From positions 1-50,848 of the forward strand of contig JAMDCQ010000007.1 of the NCBI GenBank assembly GCA_023488905.1: 50,848 nt of DNA, read 5' to 3'. The stretch comes from Candidatus Bathyarchaeota archaeon (lineage in GTDB: Archaea; Thermoproteota; Bathyarchaeia; Bathyarchaeales; Bathycorpusculaceae). The position numbers and the translations under genes are program-made. The notes under the pieces were generated by a model. It was not told the origin of the DNA and searched no databases. It was given only the letters and a program-made list of their open reading frames with translations. Shown piece by piece: positions 23,851 to 32,221 of the stretch; position 1 is the stretch's first letter, and every line of letters begins with the position of its first letter.

Positions 23851-25029
23851 AGCTTCCTTGTAGACCTTGAGCATTCTCTGTGCACAGAGATCCCACGTAT
23901 AGTTTTCAGACACAAACCGGCGACCAGCCAAACCCATCTGCTCACGCAAAGACCCATCACCTAAAAGCTTCAGTAACGCTTCCGCTAACCCGTCGCAGTT
24001 ACCCCGCTCTACCAACAAACCTGTTTCTCCATTGTGTACTGCTTCGTTGACTCCGCCGATGTCAAAAGCAACCACGGGCTTGCCGGAAGCTTGCGCTTCG
24101 AGCAAAACTATTCCCTGCCCCTCCTGAATCGATGGCAAAACAAATACATCCGCACAATTGTATAGGGCTGGGAGGACATCTTCCTCAACTCTGCTTACGA
24201 AGATAAAGTTTTCCGATAGATTCGCAGCCAGAACCTTTTGATCTAGTTGTTTTTTAATGGGGCCGTCACCAACAATCAAAAACTTCGTGTTCGAATATTC
24301 TCTCACAACAGTTTTAGCTGCTTCAACTAGAAAAAGCAACCCTTTTCGCGGAATCAAACTTCCCACAAAAAGAACACAGGGATCATCACCTAAACCAAAC
24401 CGCCGCTTTGCGCTAGTGGTGTCCTTTCTGGGCTTGTATTTCTCTACGTCCACTCCGTTTGCGATAATTCTGACCTTGTCTGCATCAACGCCGTAGTGCA
24501 TCTGGATTTTTTCCAACGAATACTTGGTAATGGTAACGATTAAAGCAGCGTCTCTAGCGGTTTGACATTCCAAATCTGCGAGATAGCGCATAAAACGGTT
24601 AGCAATTTTACCCCTCAGAGTTTGATGTCCATCCATTTTGGCTTGTTCGTATTCATCTGCGAGAACTCCATGGATAGTGTGGATGAAGGGTTTGCTAATT
24701 CCTAGCTGTTTTAGTTTTTTTGGGAAACCATAACCACTCACAGCATGGGCTTCAAAAGCATTAGCTTCAATGGCGTTTGCCTTTTTGGCTAAACTTCTGT
24801 TAAAAGTCCAGTTATCGAGGGGAAAAACTATGTCGGTTGAACGACATGGAACCAAATCCACCCCATTTATTTTGGTCGAGGTTTTGAAGCCTGCTTTAGT
24901 GCCCGAATAAACTGTTATGTCTGTTTCGTTTTGCAGTCGCTTAGTAGTCTCTATTATGCGGCGTTCTACTCCGCCGAAGTATAGGTGGGGTGGTTGAGTG
25001 TTGAAGACTGCTAAACGCATTTTCGTCAT
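23839..25029 (-). CDS. Glycosyltransferase family 4
   Basis: 396 residues with the GT-B fold. N-terminal part with the acceptor loop LYFGGVERRIIETTKRL. C-terminal Rossmann part with NGVDVEKY, VLFVGSLIPRKGLLFLVEAAK and the nucleotide-sugar motif PSIQEGQGIVLLEAQASGKPVVAFDIGG, an E-x7-E element. Retaining enzymes of this family build surface glycans or glycolipids. Start at the ATG 25029 or the second Met three codons later. Alone on the minus strand, it converges with the metallopeptidase-like gene. Confidence 0.93.
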   Translation of the reverse strand: MTKMRLAVFNTQPPHLYFGGVERRIIETTKRLQNETDITVYSGTKAGFKTSTKINGVDLVPCRSTDIVFPLDNWTFNRSLAKKANAIEANAFEAHAVSGYGFPKKLKQLGISKPFIHTIHGVLADEYEQAKMDGHQTLRGKIANRFMRYLADLECQTARDAALIVTITKYSLEKIQMHYGVDADKVRIIANGVDVEKYKPRKDTTSAKRRFGLGDDPCVLFVGSLIPRKGLLFLVEAAKTVVREYSNTKFLIVGDGPIKKQLDQKVLAANLSENFIFVSRVEEDVLPALYNCADVFVLPSIQEGQGIVLLEAQASGKPVVAFDIGGVNEAVHNGETGLLVERGNCDGLAEALLKLLGDGSLREQMGLAGRRFVSENYTWDLCAQRMLKVYKEALAT

Positions 25030-25140
25030 AACGGATACACTTGATAGGTTGCCGCTGTATGTTAAGCGGTAGTTGAAATATAAGCTGTCCTCTAAAAACT
25101 GAGGCTAGAGCTTATGTGGCTTTATCAGTAGATCAAAAAA

Positions 25141-25285
25141 TGTCTGTTTTGTTTGTTCTGCTTGCGGAATTCGCCACAACCAGTCTGCAACGCAACACAC
25201 AATCCAGAGGCAAAATGCAGTCGTCTGCACAAGCGGCTGGAAGAAGATGAAATAAGAGGGGTCCCCTGCATCTTCCAAGAATGAT
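25141..25285 (+). repeat. Dispersed repeat family B, copy 3
   Basis: Matches 6332-6460 in the left block (GCTTGCGGAATTCGCCACAACC) and in the GAAATAAGAGGGGT…GCATCTTCCAAGAATGA right block. The right part can also fold on itself (GGAAGA-type arm at 25238-25244 against TCTTCC at 25271-25276). Confidence 0.6.
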
Positions 25286-25404
25286 TTTTGATCTACTATT
25301 ATATAAGGGAGGGGAGATAGCGGCAGAGAGGTGGCGTGGTCTTTGCCTGGTTGTTAAATGGCGTTTTGTGTTCTTTTGGCTTGTGAATTCTTCGGCAGTT
25401 TCAA

Positions 25405-25612
25405 CTTGGCGCCACATGCGCATCGAGCTTTTCTATGCATTCTTGTGGAGAAAAAAGCATATGCCGCACCGAAACAGACGCGCCAAACCGTTGCAAACCA
25501 AAAACGCAATCGCAGCCAGTTGCGGTCTTGTGGTGTGCCGTAAACCCCCACACCCACATAAACAAAATTTTAACCTACCGCTATATAGGGGGAATGGTCT
25601 TAGCAAAACAAC
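25405..25612 (-). repeat. Dispersed repeat family A, copy 3
   Basis: On the minus strand it starts with TTTTGCTAAGACCATTCCCCCTATA, the same beginning as the copies at 31118 and 50396. It then has TTTATGTGGGTGTGGGGGTTTACGGCACACCACAAGACCGCAACTGG split over the core, the TTTTTGGTTTGCAACG and GTTTCGGTGCGGCATATGC blocks, and TTTCTCCACA. Together with copy 3 of family B it fills most of the 600-bp gap 25030-25633; nothing else is recognised there. Confidence 0.7.
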
Positions 25613-25633
25613 AAAACACCCTTAACCTCCAGG

Positions 25634-27355
25634 TTATGCTTCGCCTTCGAGGCCTTTTGCGGATGCCTCTGCGTAGAGGTTCCCAAAGCGTTTGTAGATA
25701 TCTTTGGGTGAATAGATGGCAGAGTGGAAATGGAAAAAGTTACCCATGCGGTCAGTTTCTACGCCTATGCCGAGTACTATAACGTTCTTCTTGATTAAAG
25801 CGTCAACAGTTTCTTTTAGGGCAAGAGGCATGTTGGGATACCCATATGGCCAACCATCCGAAATCACCACCAGCACCCGTTGCTCCTCAAAACGTTTTGC
25901 CAGCATCTTTCCCGCAATCGTAATTGCATCAGGGATATAGGTTAACCCTTCGAAACGTAAACCTCCAATACGTGCCCGAACGCGCCTGGAATATGCTTCA
26001 GTGCTGTCTTTAAGCACGTAGAGTTTGTCGCTGAAGCCAAAGAATGTCCATGAAGCGGGGTCAATCATCAACTCACGAGCTGCTTCCCCGACTGAAATCG
26101 ATAAAGCCCTTCCAAACTCGCCCTTAACCTGCATGCTCCGGCTAACATCAAGCAGTAGCGACCAAGCAAAACTCGGCTTCAAGTACTCATCCAAATTAAA
26201 GACGTCTGTAGCAGGCTTATTCGCCGCCAAAGACTGAATAACGGCTGTCAAATCCAGTTGACCCATCTCCTGCCGGGGGTCTTCATCAAGATAGTTAAAG
26301 GCAGAACGCAAAATATCAAGCAGACGCCTACTAGTACCCTGCACCAAACTACGCGCGCGTAGATACTGAGTGTAGTCCTCTTCTGGGAAACTGATTTTTT
26401 TGAATCGCGTCCAACCTAAGTATGGCGAGAGTTTCTCTAGTATTTTTTCGTTGCGCTGCTTCTGGTACATTTCGGAGTTAAACGCCTGCAACGCCTCGGC
26501 TTCCTGCTCAGGACGCCAGAGCTGATCAAGGTTATCAACAGTAGGTACATCTGTACCCAGAGTCATTAGTGATTGAACAAATAAGCCCTCGAAATCATCT
26601 GCGGTCCCTTCAACATTGCTGTATATGCTACAACGACCCACCCCCTCTGTGTGCCGCAACGAAGGCACCTCCAAAAAGGGGCCAAACGGCTCAAGCGCAT
26701 CCATAATCACTTTGACCTTCTCATCAAATAGCTTGTTTACATCAGTGGGGTCGCCTGCAATCACCATCAGCAACGCCTCCTTAAGCGCACCCAACTCGGT
26801 CGCTAATTGGTCAACGACCTTCTGTTCATCAGGCGCCAAAGTGCCCTTCACTGAACCAACGGTGAGTTGAGTCAAAAGCGACGACATAAGCCGTGTAGAA
26901 ACCGTGAAGATGCGTTCGGACAGCTTTATCTTCTGATAAGCCAACGCGTTTGCGTATGCAACATCAAAAAAGCGGTCTGGATACCATGCACCAATGTATG
27001 CTACGATGTAGGCATCATTAACTAGACGCTTTGCGAACGATGTTAGAAGGGAATCCTTCTCCGAGGGGATGACTCTGTCTTTAGAAAATGGCGCCAATGT
27101 ATGCGTCGTCAAATGCATAACTGAGGCACGGAACAAGCGTCCGACTTTGGCTTTACCAGCGCTACTTCCCGGAAACTTGTGCCCCAAAAAAGAAACATTC
27201 CCATCATTAAGAAAACGAATCGTCGGAAGCTTAATTGTAAAACCATAAGGATCATCGAGTAGAATGGGCTGCTCAAGTGTTTCATCTTGCAGAATCTTCA
27301 CTTTGGTGTTATCTTTCTGTAGTGAAACTGCCCAAGCGTAATCGATGAAACCCAT
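25634..27355 (-). CDS. VWA-domain protein, partner of the MoxR ATPase
   Basis: 573 residues, cytosolic. The C-terminal third is a von Willebrand factor A domain with a MIDAS site: LLLDVSRSMQVKGE (D-x-S-x-S), later GLTYIPDAI (the Thr position) and VISDGWPYGYP (the Asp). The N-terminal two thirds are helical and unrecognised, of the type seen in CobT/NorD-like proteins. Such proteins act with MoxR AAA+ ATPases in metal insertion or complex remodelling. The MoxR gene lies 17 bp upstream on the same strand, supporting one operon. The client is not visible; chelatase genes are absent. Confidence 0.88.
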   Translation of the reverse strand: MGFIDYAWAVSLQKDNTKVKILQDETLEQPILLDDPYGFTIKLPTIRFLNDGNVSFLGHKFPGSSAGKAKVGRLFRASVMHLTTHTLAPFSKDRVIPSEKDSLLTSFAKRLVNDAYIVAYIGAWYPDRFFDVAYANALAYQKIKLSERIFTVSTRLMSSLLTQLTVGSVKGTLAPDEQKVVDQLATELGALKEALLMVIAGDPTDVNKLFDEKVKVIMDALEPFGPFLEVPSLRHTEGVGRCSIYSNVEGTADDFEGLFVQSLMTLGTDVPTVDNLDQLWRPEQEAEALQAFNSEMYQKQRNEKILEKLSPYLGWTRFKKISFPEEDYTQYLRARSLVQGTSRRLLDILRSAFNYLDEDPRQEMGQLDLTAVIQSLAANKPATDVFNLDEYLKPSFAWSLLLDVSRSMQVKGEFGRALSISVGEAARELMIDPASWTFFGFSDKLYVLKDSTEAYSRRVRARIGGLRFEGLTYIPDAITIAGKMLAKRFEEQRVLVVISDGWPYGYPNMPLALKETVDALIKKNVIVLGIGVETDRMGNFFHFHSAIYSPKDIYKRFGNLYAEASAKGLEGEA

Positions 27356-27372
27356 ATTTCAGCCTCTGCGGC

Positions 27373-28395
27373 TTATGATTTTACGAAGACGGCCTCAAGG
27401 ATTCTGCGTACATCTGCCTGCACTTCTGGGCTGTCGCTTGTTAAGCCGATGATTGTTTCTTCCGCTGCCTCCATCGGCGTCACGCCATCGAATACCAGTG
27501 TGGCCCAGTTGATGAGGTCGCCAAGTGAGGGGCCATAAGGAAGATCGCCTGCTTTGTATTGGCGACGTAACTCTGCGCCCGCTTGTATGATGCCGTAAGC
27601 GACTTCTTGGTTAACTTTGGTTCTTTTGCGAAGCATCTCCACTTCGTGCGGGGAAATCTTTTCGCCGACGCTTAAGAAGTCAAAGTTGATCCATACTGCC
27701 ATTCGTCTGCGCATGGCGGCGTTGAGTGGTTTGGTGCCGCCGAATTCAGCTGTGGCGGGGTTCATGCTGATGATCATGTAGCCGTATTTGTGGCGTTCGA
27801 TGACTTCGCTGTCTTTCTCGTTTAGAACAAGGTGACCTCGTGTGTCCAGCACGGGGTTGAGTCGAGTGGCAACGTCCTGTTTCATCATGTTGGCTTCGTC
27901 GAGGTACATGATGCCGCCTTTACGCAGCCACTGAGTGAGCAAGCCGTCGACCCAGTTCTCTTTGCCAAGACCGATGAATCTGCCAATTAAGTCGAAGCTG
28001 CTGGTGCTAAGTCCGCAGTTAACTTCCCAAATCGGTAACCCCGTAAGCTCAGCGACCAAATAGACGATGTGAGTTTTGCCTGTACCTGAAGGACCGATTA
28101 GGCTGCATTGTTTGAAGTAGTATAGTGCGCGTACGATGCGTTCGACGTAGTTTAGGCCGTGGTCAAGGTATTCGGGTGTGCCTTTGGGGATCATGTCGTC
28201 AAGGTGTGAAAAGCTGTAGTTGGGGTGCAAATCGAAGCGTTGGATGTTGTACTTGTAGTAGAGCGGTGAGGTGGACATCGGGCGTTCTTTGTCTAGGGAC
28301 ACGGTTACTTTGAATTTGTCTCTTTTTAGTGAGGAAACCTCCTGTATTCTGCTTGCCATCGCCTTTTCATGTAAGCCTTGATGTCCATAACTCAT
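27373..28395 (-). CDS. MoxR-type AAA+ ATPase
   Basis: 340 residues. Walker A GPSGTGKT at 101-108, Walker B GIMYLDEAN at 161-169, then the SMNPAT sensor-1 region and the arginine-rich AAMRRRMAVWINFDF segment. The C-terminal lid has the YGPSLGDLINW motif. Closest in style to the MoxR/CobS/GvpN group. First gene of the operon with the VWA protein. The pair is divergent from cheY across 196 bp and interrupts the chemotaxis locus. Confidence 0.92.
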   Translation of the reverse strand: MSYGHQGLHEKAMASRIQEVSSLKRDKFKVTVSLDKERPMSTSPLYYKYNIQRFDLHPNYSFSHLDDMIPKGTPEYLDHGLNYVERIVRALYYFKQCSLIGPSGTGKTHIVYLVAELTGLPIWEVNCGLSTSSFDLIGRFIGLGKENWVDGLLTQWLRKGGIMYLDEANMMKQDVATRLNPVLDTRGHLVLNEKDSEVIERHKYGYMIISMNPATAEFGGTKPLNAAMRRRMAVWINFDFLSVGEKISPHEVEMLRKRTKVNQEVAYGIIQAGAELRRQYKAGDLPYGPSLGDLINWATLVFDGVTPMEAAEETIIGLTSDSPEVQADVRRILEAVFVKS

Positions 28396-28547
28396 ACAGT
28401 GTTGCCTCTAAGACGACTACAGGTTGACAAATTTGATTATTAAGTCTTATCGTTTACTACTCAATACGTGAGCTCAACGCCTAAATATGCAAAACTTGGC
28501 CAAGATTGGCGTGTTGTTTTGAAATATGGCGTTTTGCTCCACAAGCC

Positions 28548-28557
28548 TTTTATATAT
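28548..28557 (+). promoter_or_regulatory. TATA box of the cheYDCR operon
   Basis: TTTATATATT lies 35 bp before the cheY ATG (28592), the usual archaeal spacing for a short leader. No second strong TATA box is seen between it and the minus-strand moxR. Confidence 0.6.
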
Positions 28558-28591
28558 TATCGCAAGAGTTACGATATAAAAGGCAACTGAT

Positions 28592-28960
28592 ATGGGAACA
28601 ATAATGATAGTTGACGACGCTTCGTTTATGCGGGCAGTGCTTAAGAAGATTGTTCTTTCGGCTGGTCATGAGGTTGTTGCTGAGGCGGGGAATGGTGATG
28701 ATGCTATTTCGCAGTTTCAGTCTGTGCATCCTGATTTGGTGTTGATGGATATTGTTATGCCTCCAGGTCCTAAGGCTAAGGATGGGATTGAGGCGTTGCG
28801 TCAGATTGTTGCTTGTGATCCTACTGCTAAGGTGGTTATGTGTAGTTCGATGGGTCAGCAGGCGTTGATTGCTGAGGCAATCAAGTCAGGCGCGAAGGAT
28901 TTCGTGATTAAACCGTTTCAACCACAGAAGGTCTTGGAAGTTCTTTCAAAGTACGCTTGA
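28592..28960 (+). CDS. cheY: Chemotaxis response regulator CheY
   Basis: 122 residues, single receiver domain. Acidic pair D8/D9, phospho-acceptor D53 (LVLMDIVMP), Ser-Ser at 85-86 for the switch position, K107 in FVIKPFQ. Between the MP after D53 and the usual DG(I/L) there is an insertion, PGPKAK, where most CheY proteins have one or two residues; this loop borders the phosphorylation site. First gene of cheY-cheD-cheC-cheR, all closely spaced. Its first half is markedly G/T-rich in codon choice compared with cheD. Confidence 0.95.
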   Translation: MGTIMIVDDASFMRAVLKKIVLSAGHEVVAEAGNGDDAISQFQSVHPDLVLMDIVMPPGPKAKDGIEALRQIVACDPTAKVVMCSSMGQQALIAEAIKSGAKDFVIKPFQPQKVLEVLSKYA

Positions 28961-28970
28961 GGAAACTATT

Positions 28971-29570
28971 GTGCTCTATCTCAGTGTAGGCAGCAATCTT
29001 AACGGAGCCTGTAAACCAATGTCAAAACGTGGTGCTTACCAACAGTTAGAGCCTCAAATAGTCATAGATGCTAACACAAACACACATCCGCAATTGGAAG
29101 AGGTTCGAGTGGACATGGCTGGAATGAAAGTGGACAGCAGACCTGTTGAGCTGTTAACAAGTGTTGGGTCATGCATCGGCATCTGCCTGTATGATCCAGC
29201 GCACAAATGTGGGGGGTTAGCTCACATCATGCTGCCACACTCCAGTCAAGGTCCACTTGAGCCTCTTCCATCAAAATACGCTGACACCGCCGTCCCCGCA
29301 CTGGCTGCTGGCATCAGAGGGATGACGGGCGTGGAGGCAAAGTTGTCAGCGAAAATTGCTGGAGGCGCAAACATGTTCGCCAACACCACCGCAAATGGAC
29401 TTGATATTGGTCAAAAAAACATCAAGGCAGTCCGTGAAACGCTTGCCTTGCACAAGATCAATTTGGCCGCGGAAGATGTAGGTGGATCGCATGGAAGGCG
29501 AATCAACTTCAATTTAGTCTCTGGCGTCATAACTGTACGGTTACATAATGGAGAGACAAAAAAGCTATGA
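28971..29570 (+). CDS. cheD: Chemoreceptor glutamine deamidase CheD
   Basis: Up to 199 residues. Deamidates Gln to Glu in receptors and interacts with CheC. Catalytic Cys68 in TSVGSCIGICLYDP and His85 in GGLAHIMLPHS are intact, followed by ADTAVPAL and KIAGGANMF. The GTG at 28971 is preceded by GAGGA; the ATG at 29019 would give a more typical N-terminus 16 residues shorter. It overlaps cheC by four bases (ATGA), showing translational coupling. Confidence 0.94.
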   Translation: MLYLSVGSNLNGACKPMSKRGAYQQLEPQIVIDANTNTHPQLEEVRVDMAGMKVDSRPVELLTSVGSCIGICLYDPAHKCGGLAHIMLPHSSQGPLEPLPSKYADTAVPALAAGIRGMTGVEAKLSAKIAGGANMFANTTANGLDIGQKNIKAVRETLALHKINLAAEDVGGSHGRRINFNLVSGVITVRLHNGETKKL

Positions 29571-30214
29571 GTACACAAATAGACGTAAACGCAACCAACA
29601 AGACGACTCAGGATGATGAAATCAACTTGGGTATCCTGCGTGAACTGGGAAGCATAGGTGCAGGACACGCTGCTACATCACTTTCAGACATCCTACAACA
29701 ATCCATCACCATAGATGTCCCCAAAATCCACAATGTAAAACCGTACCTCATTCCACAATTCTACAACCTTCATGACGTACCAACAACAGGGATCCTATTA
29801 CAGTTAAACGAGAAATACGGCTGTGACATCCTGCTTACGTTTGAGTACATCGAAGCTCGCAAAATCGCTGCAATGATGAATATGGTATCATCGGTTGACG
29901 AATTAGATCAAACAATGGAGACTTCTGCCTTGCAAGAACTCGCCAACATCTTGATTGGGTCATTTTTGACTTCGATTTCAGATTTCGTCGGTGTCGGATT
30001 GATGCCGACAACGCCGCAAATGGTTACGGACACGTTTGACGCGATAATTGACAACTTCCTCGTCAAGCAGTCGATGGTCAGCGACAATGCACTCATCTTT
30101 GAAACCCGCTTCAAACGCAACGGAGAAGACGCCAAGTCGATATTGATGATTTTCCCAACTCAAGAACTCAAAGACCTCTTGGTTGAGAGATCCAAATCGA
30201 TGATGGGCGTCTAA
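29567..30214 (+). CDS. cheC: CheY-P phosphatase CheC with one degenerate site
   Basis: 215 residues. CheC proteins carry two E-x-x-N phosphatase motifs. The second is intact (E124 and N127 in ALQELANILIGSFLTSISD). In the first, ILRELGSIGAGHAATSLS, E26 is present but the Asn position is Ser29. By family knowledge the Asn helps catalysis, so the first site is probably weakened or inactive while CheD binding could remain. Located between cheD and cheR in the operon. Confidence 0.93.
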   Translation: MSTQIDVNATNKTTQDDEINLGILRELGSIGAGHAATSLSDILQQSITIDVPKIHNVKPYLIPQFYNLHDVPTTGILLQLNEKYGCDILLTFEYIEARKIAAMMNMVSSVDELDQTMETSALQELANILIGSFLTSISDFVGVGLMPTTPQMVTDTFDAIIDNFLVKQSMVSDNALIFETRFKRNGEDAKSILMIFPTQELKDLLVERSKSMMGV

Positions 30215-30232
30215 AACGCCCGCAGTTGGGGT

Positions 30233-31090
30233 TTGACTGTGTTGGAACAAACGCAAAAACCAGAAGCCCTCCAGAACTATCTGGAAGAAAGCGCTTACAA
30301 TAAAGTCAAACGCATGATCACAGAGTCTGCGGGGCTGAACACTTCGGGTTACCGCGATGAATACCTCAAACGCCGCTTCGAAATCCGTCTTCGTGCAACA
30401 GGTACCAACACATACGCCCGCTACATTTTATACCTCAAAAAACACCCTGAAGAATTCACCAACCTACTAAACGACTTAACAATCAACTACACGACATTCT
30501 TCCGCGACGGCGACGTCTACCAACACATCGAAAAGAAGTTGCTGCCCAAGTTTCTGTTCTCGAAGAATCCAATTAAGATTTGGAGTGCCGGTTGCGCTTC
30601 AGGAGAAGAGCCATATTCGCTCTCAATTCTGGTGCATAAAGTGTTTGGGTCATCGTTAACTCGGAATCCTGTGACGATTTTTGCATCTGACATAGACAAA
30701 GATGCTTTATCGAAAGCACAGAACGGGCTTTACAGTGCGCGTCAACTTGCCACGATGGATCAGCGAACCATCGAGAAATATTTTACTAAAGAAAGCGAAA
30801 ACTACCGCGTAAAAGATTTCTTAAAAGACATCGTTCACTTCGAACAATTTGACCTAATGAAAACGTCGCTTCACGTAAACTTAGATCTAATTCTGTGTCG
30901 AAATGTCATGATCTATTTTAGTAAAGAAGGGCAACAACACATACACATGAACTTCTACCGCGCTATTCGCGACGGAGGCTTTTTCATAACTGGCAAGAGC
31001 GAAATCCTCTCAGGTGAACCCGCACAAGTATTCACGGCACTTGACTACGTCACAAGAGTCTACCAAAAACCAGCCAAACCACCACTCTGA
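30233..31090 (+). CDS. cheR: Chemoreceptor methyltransferase CheR
   Basis: 285 residues. Transfers methyl groups from S-adenosylmethionine to receptor glutamates. N-terminal helical domain with YLKRRFEIRLRATG, then the SAM-binding domain: IWSAGCASGEEPYSLSIL, ASDIDKDALSKAQNGLY, LDLILCRNVMIYFSKEGQ and FFITGKSEIL. Start at TTG 30233, or GTG 30239, which is better spaced from GGGG upstream. Last gene of the operon; a family A repeat follows. Confidence 0.96.
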   Translation: MTVLEQTQKPEALQNYLEESAYNKVKRMITESAGLNTSGYRDEYLKRRFEIRLRATGTNTYARYILYLKKHPEEFTNLLNDLTINYTTFFRDGDVYQHIEKKLLPKFLFSKNPIKIWSAGCASGEEPYSLSILVHKVFGSSLTRNPVTIFASDIDKDALSKAQNGLYSARQLATMDQRTIEKYFTKESENYRVKDFLKDIVHFEQFDLMKTSLHVNLDLILCRNVMIYFSKEGQQHIHMNFYRAIRDGGFFITGKSEILSGEPAQVFTALDYVTRVYQKPAKPPL

Positions 31091-31117
31091 AAACCAGCAA
31101 AGGTGCACGCCAGCGTC

Positions 31118-31385
31118 TTGCTGCTCGGCCCATAGACTCGTATCCCCCATAAAAAGCGCTGATTTCCGTTTTGTCTCTTTATGTGGGTGTGGGGGTTTAC
31201 GGCACACCACAAGACCGCAACTGGAGGCGACTGCATTTTGGGGCAGCAACGTTTCTCTGCGTCTGTTACGGTGTGGCATATGCGATTTCCACCACACGCT
31301 CAACATACTTCTATGTTGAAACCGTCAGGATGTGGATGTGAATCCATGTATCGATTGGTTTTTTCTCCACAAGAACCAACAACAC
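31118..31385 (+). repeat. Dispersed repeat family A, copy 4
   Basis: One of the two most complete copies. Order of blocks: TTGCTGCTCGGCCCATAGAC; a CCCCCATAAAAAG block; CTCTTTATGTGGGTGTGG; TTTACGGCACACCACAAGAC; GGGGCAGCAACG; TTACGGTGTGGCATATGCGA; CACACGC; an 8-bp hairpin (stems 31300-31307 and 31312-31319, loop CTTC); CAGGATGTGGATGTG; and a TTGGTTTTTTCTCCACAAGAA tail. The remainder of 31091-31549 is AT-rich near the Lrp gene end and holds nothing else seen. Confidence 0.75.
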
Positions 31386-31549
31386 AAAAGGGGTGAGCCT
31401 AATCTAAGGCTTCTGCAGATATCCTAATAGTGCCCAAATATGAGGGCTATTGTAATACCATTTTCACTTGTTAACACTAATGTAAACGCGCCAAAAGCCT
31501 CACGTTTAGAATAACAGAAACAAAAAAAGTATGATTTTAAAAAAATAGG

Positions 31550-32068
31550 TTACTGTTGCTTCAGAGAAGCGAGGTATTTTAGATGGAACGGCTTGATAAC
31601 AATCCCGCCTTTCAAGTCAGCGTGGAATGTTTGGCTTTCAACCACCCAGTCAGACAACTCTGAATCGTGGGCACGTATGAATTCTGCGAAGCTCGCAAAG
31701 TTTTCGTGGAGCGAAATGCATACTGCATCCCAGCCCATGCCTCTGCCATCCAATGCCATGATAACGGTGGTTTGTTTCATGTACCATTCCTTCATTTTTT
31801 GGAGCGCTTTAGTTTTTGCTTCGCCTGATTCGTACTTTAGTTTACTTTTCAGAAAGGTTATAGCTGCAATTTCAAATCCGATTTGCCCGAATTTGGGGAT
31901 TACAGTGTATCCTTCGATAAAGTTTTCCTCTAACATTGCTCTTCTTCGGGTCACAGTAGGTTGGGAGACACCCAGGGCTTTGGCTAATTGGCGGTCGCTT
32001 CTGTGTGAGTCCTTCATGAGCTCGAATAATATTTTGTAGTCTATTGGTTTTAGCTCTTTCATCGTCAT
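31550..32068 (-). CDS. Lrp/AsnC-type winged-helix regulator
   Basis: 172 residues. N-terminal helix-turn-helix: LKPIDYKILFELMKDSHRSDRQLAKALGVSQPTVTRRRAMLEENFIEGYTVIPKF, the typical Lrp/AsnC DNA-binding start with its beta-strand linker. The C-terminal part (IGFEIAAITFLKSKL… to HADLKGGIVIKP) is an alpha/beta domain that departs from the usual RAM domain. Divergent from the M20 peptidase, whose expression it may control. A minus-strand TATA box (TTTATATATG, 32111-32120) precedes it. Confidence 0.85.
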   Translation of the reverse strand: MTMKELKPIDYKILFELMKDSHRSDRQLAKALGVSQPTVTRRRAMLEENFIEGYTVIPKFGQIGFEIAAITFLKSKLKYESGEAKTKALQKMKEWYMKQTTVIMALDGRGMGWDAVCISLHENFASFAEFIRAHDSELSDWVVESQTFHADLKGGIVIKPFHLKYLASLKQQ

Positions 32069-32221
32069 CTACCTGTAATTTTTTTGATATCCATAAGCAT
32101 TTTTTGCCATCATATATAAACTTCATTGTTGAATTATTAAAGAATTTACCCAAATCTTTCAGGACAAGGCAACAGGTAGATTAAAGGACGACGATTACTA
32201 AAAGATTGCGGAGCACCAAAA

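Noticed and set aside
25634-28395. Cobalt chelatase (CobT/CobS) or gas vesicle genes
   Set aside because: The AAA+ and VWA domains fit, but no CobN, cobalamin or gas vesicle gene is present, so only the general MoxR/VWA assignment is kept.
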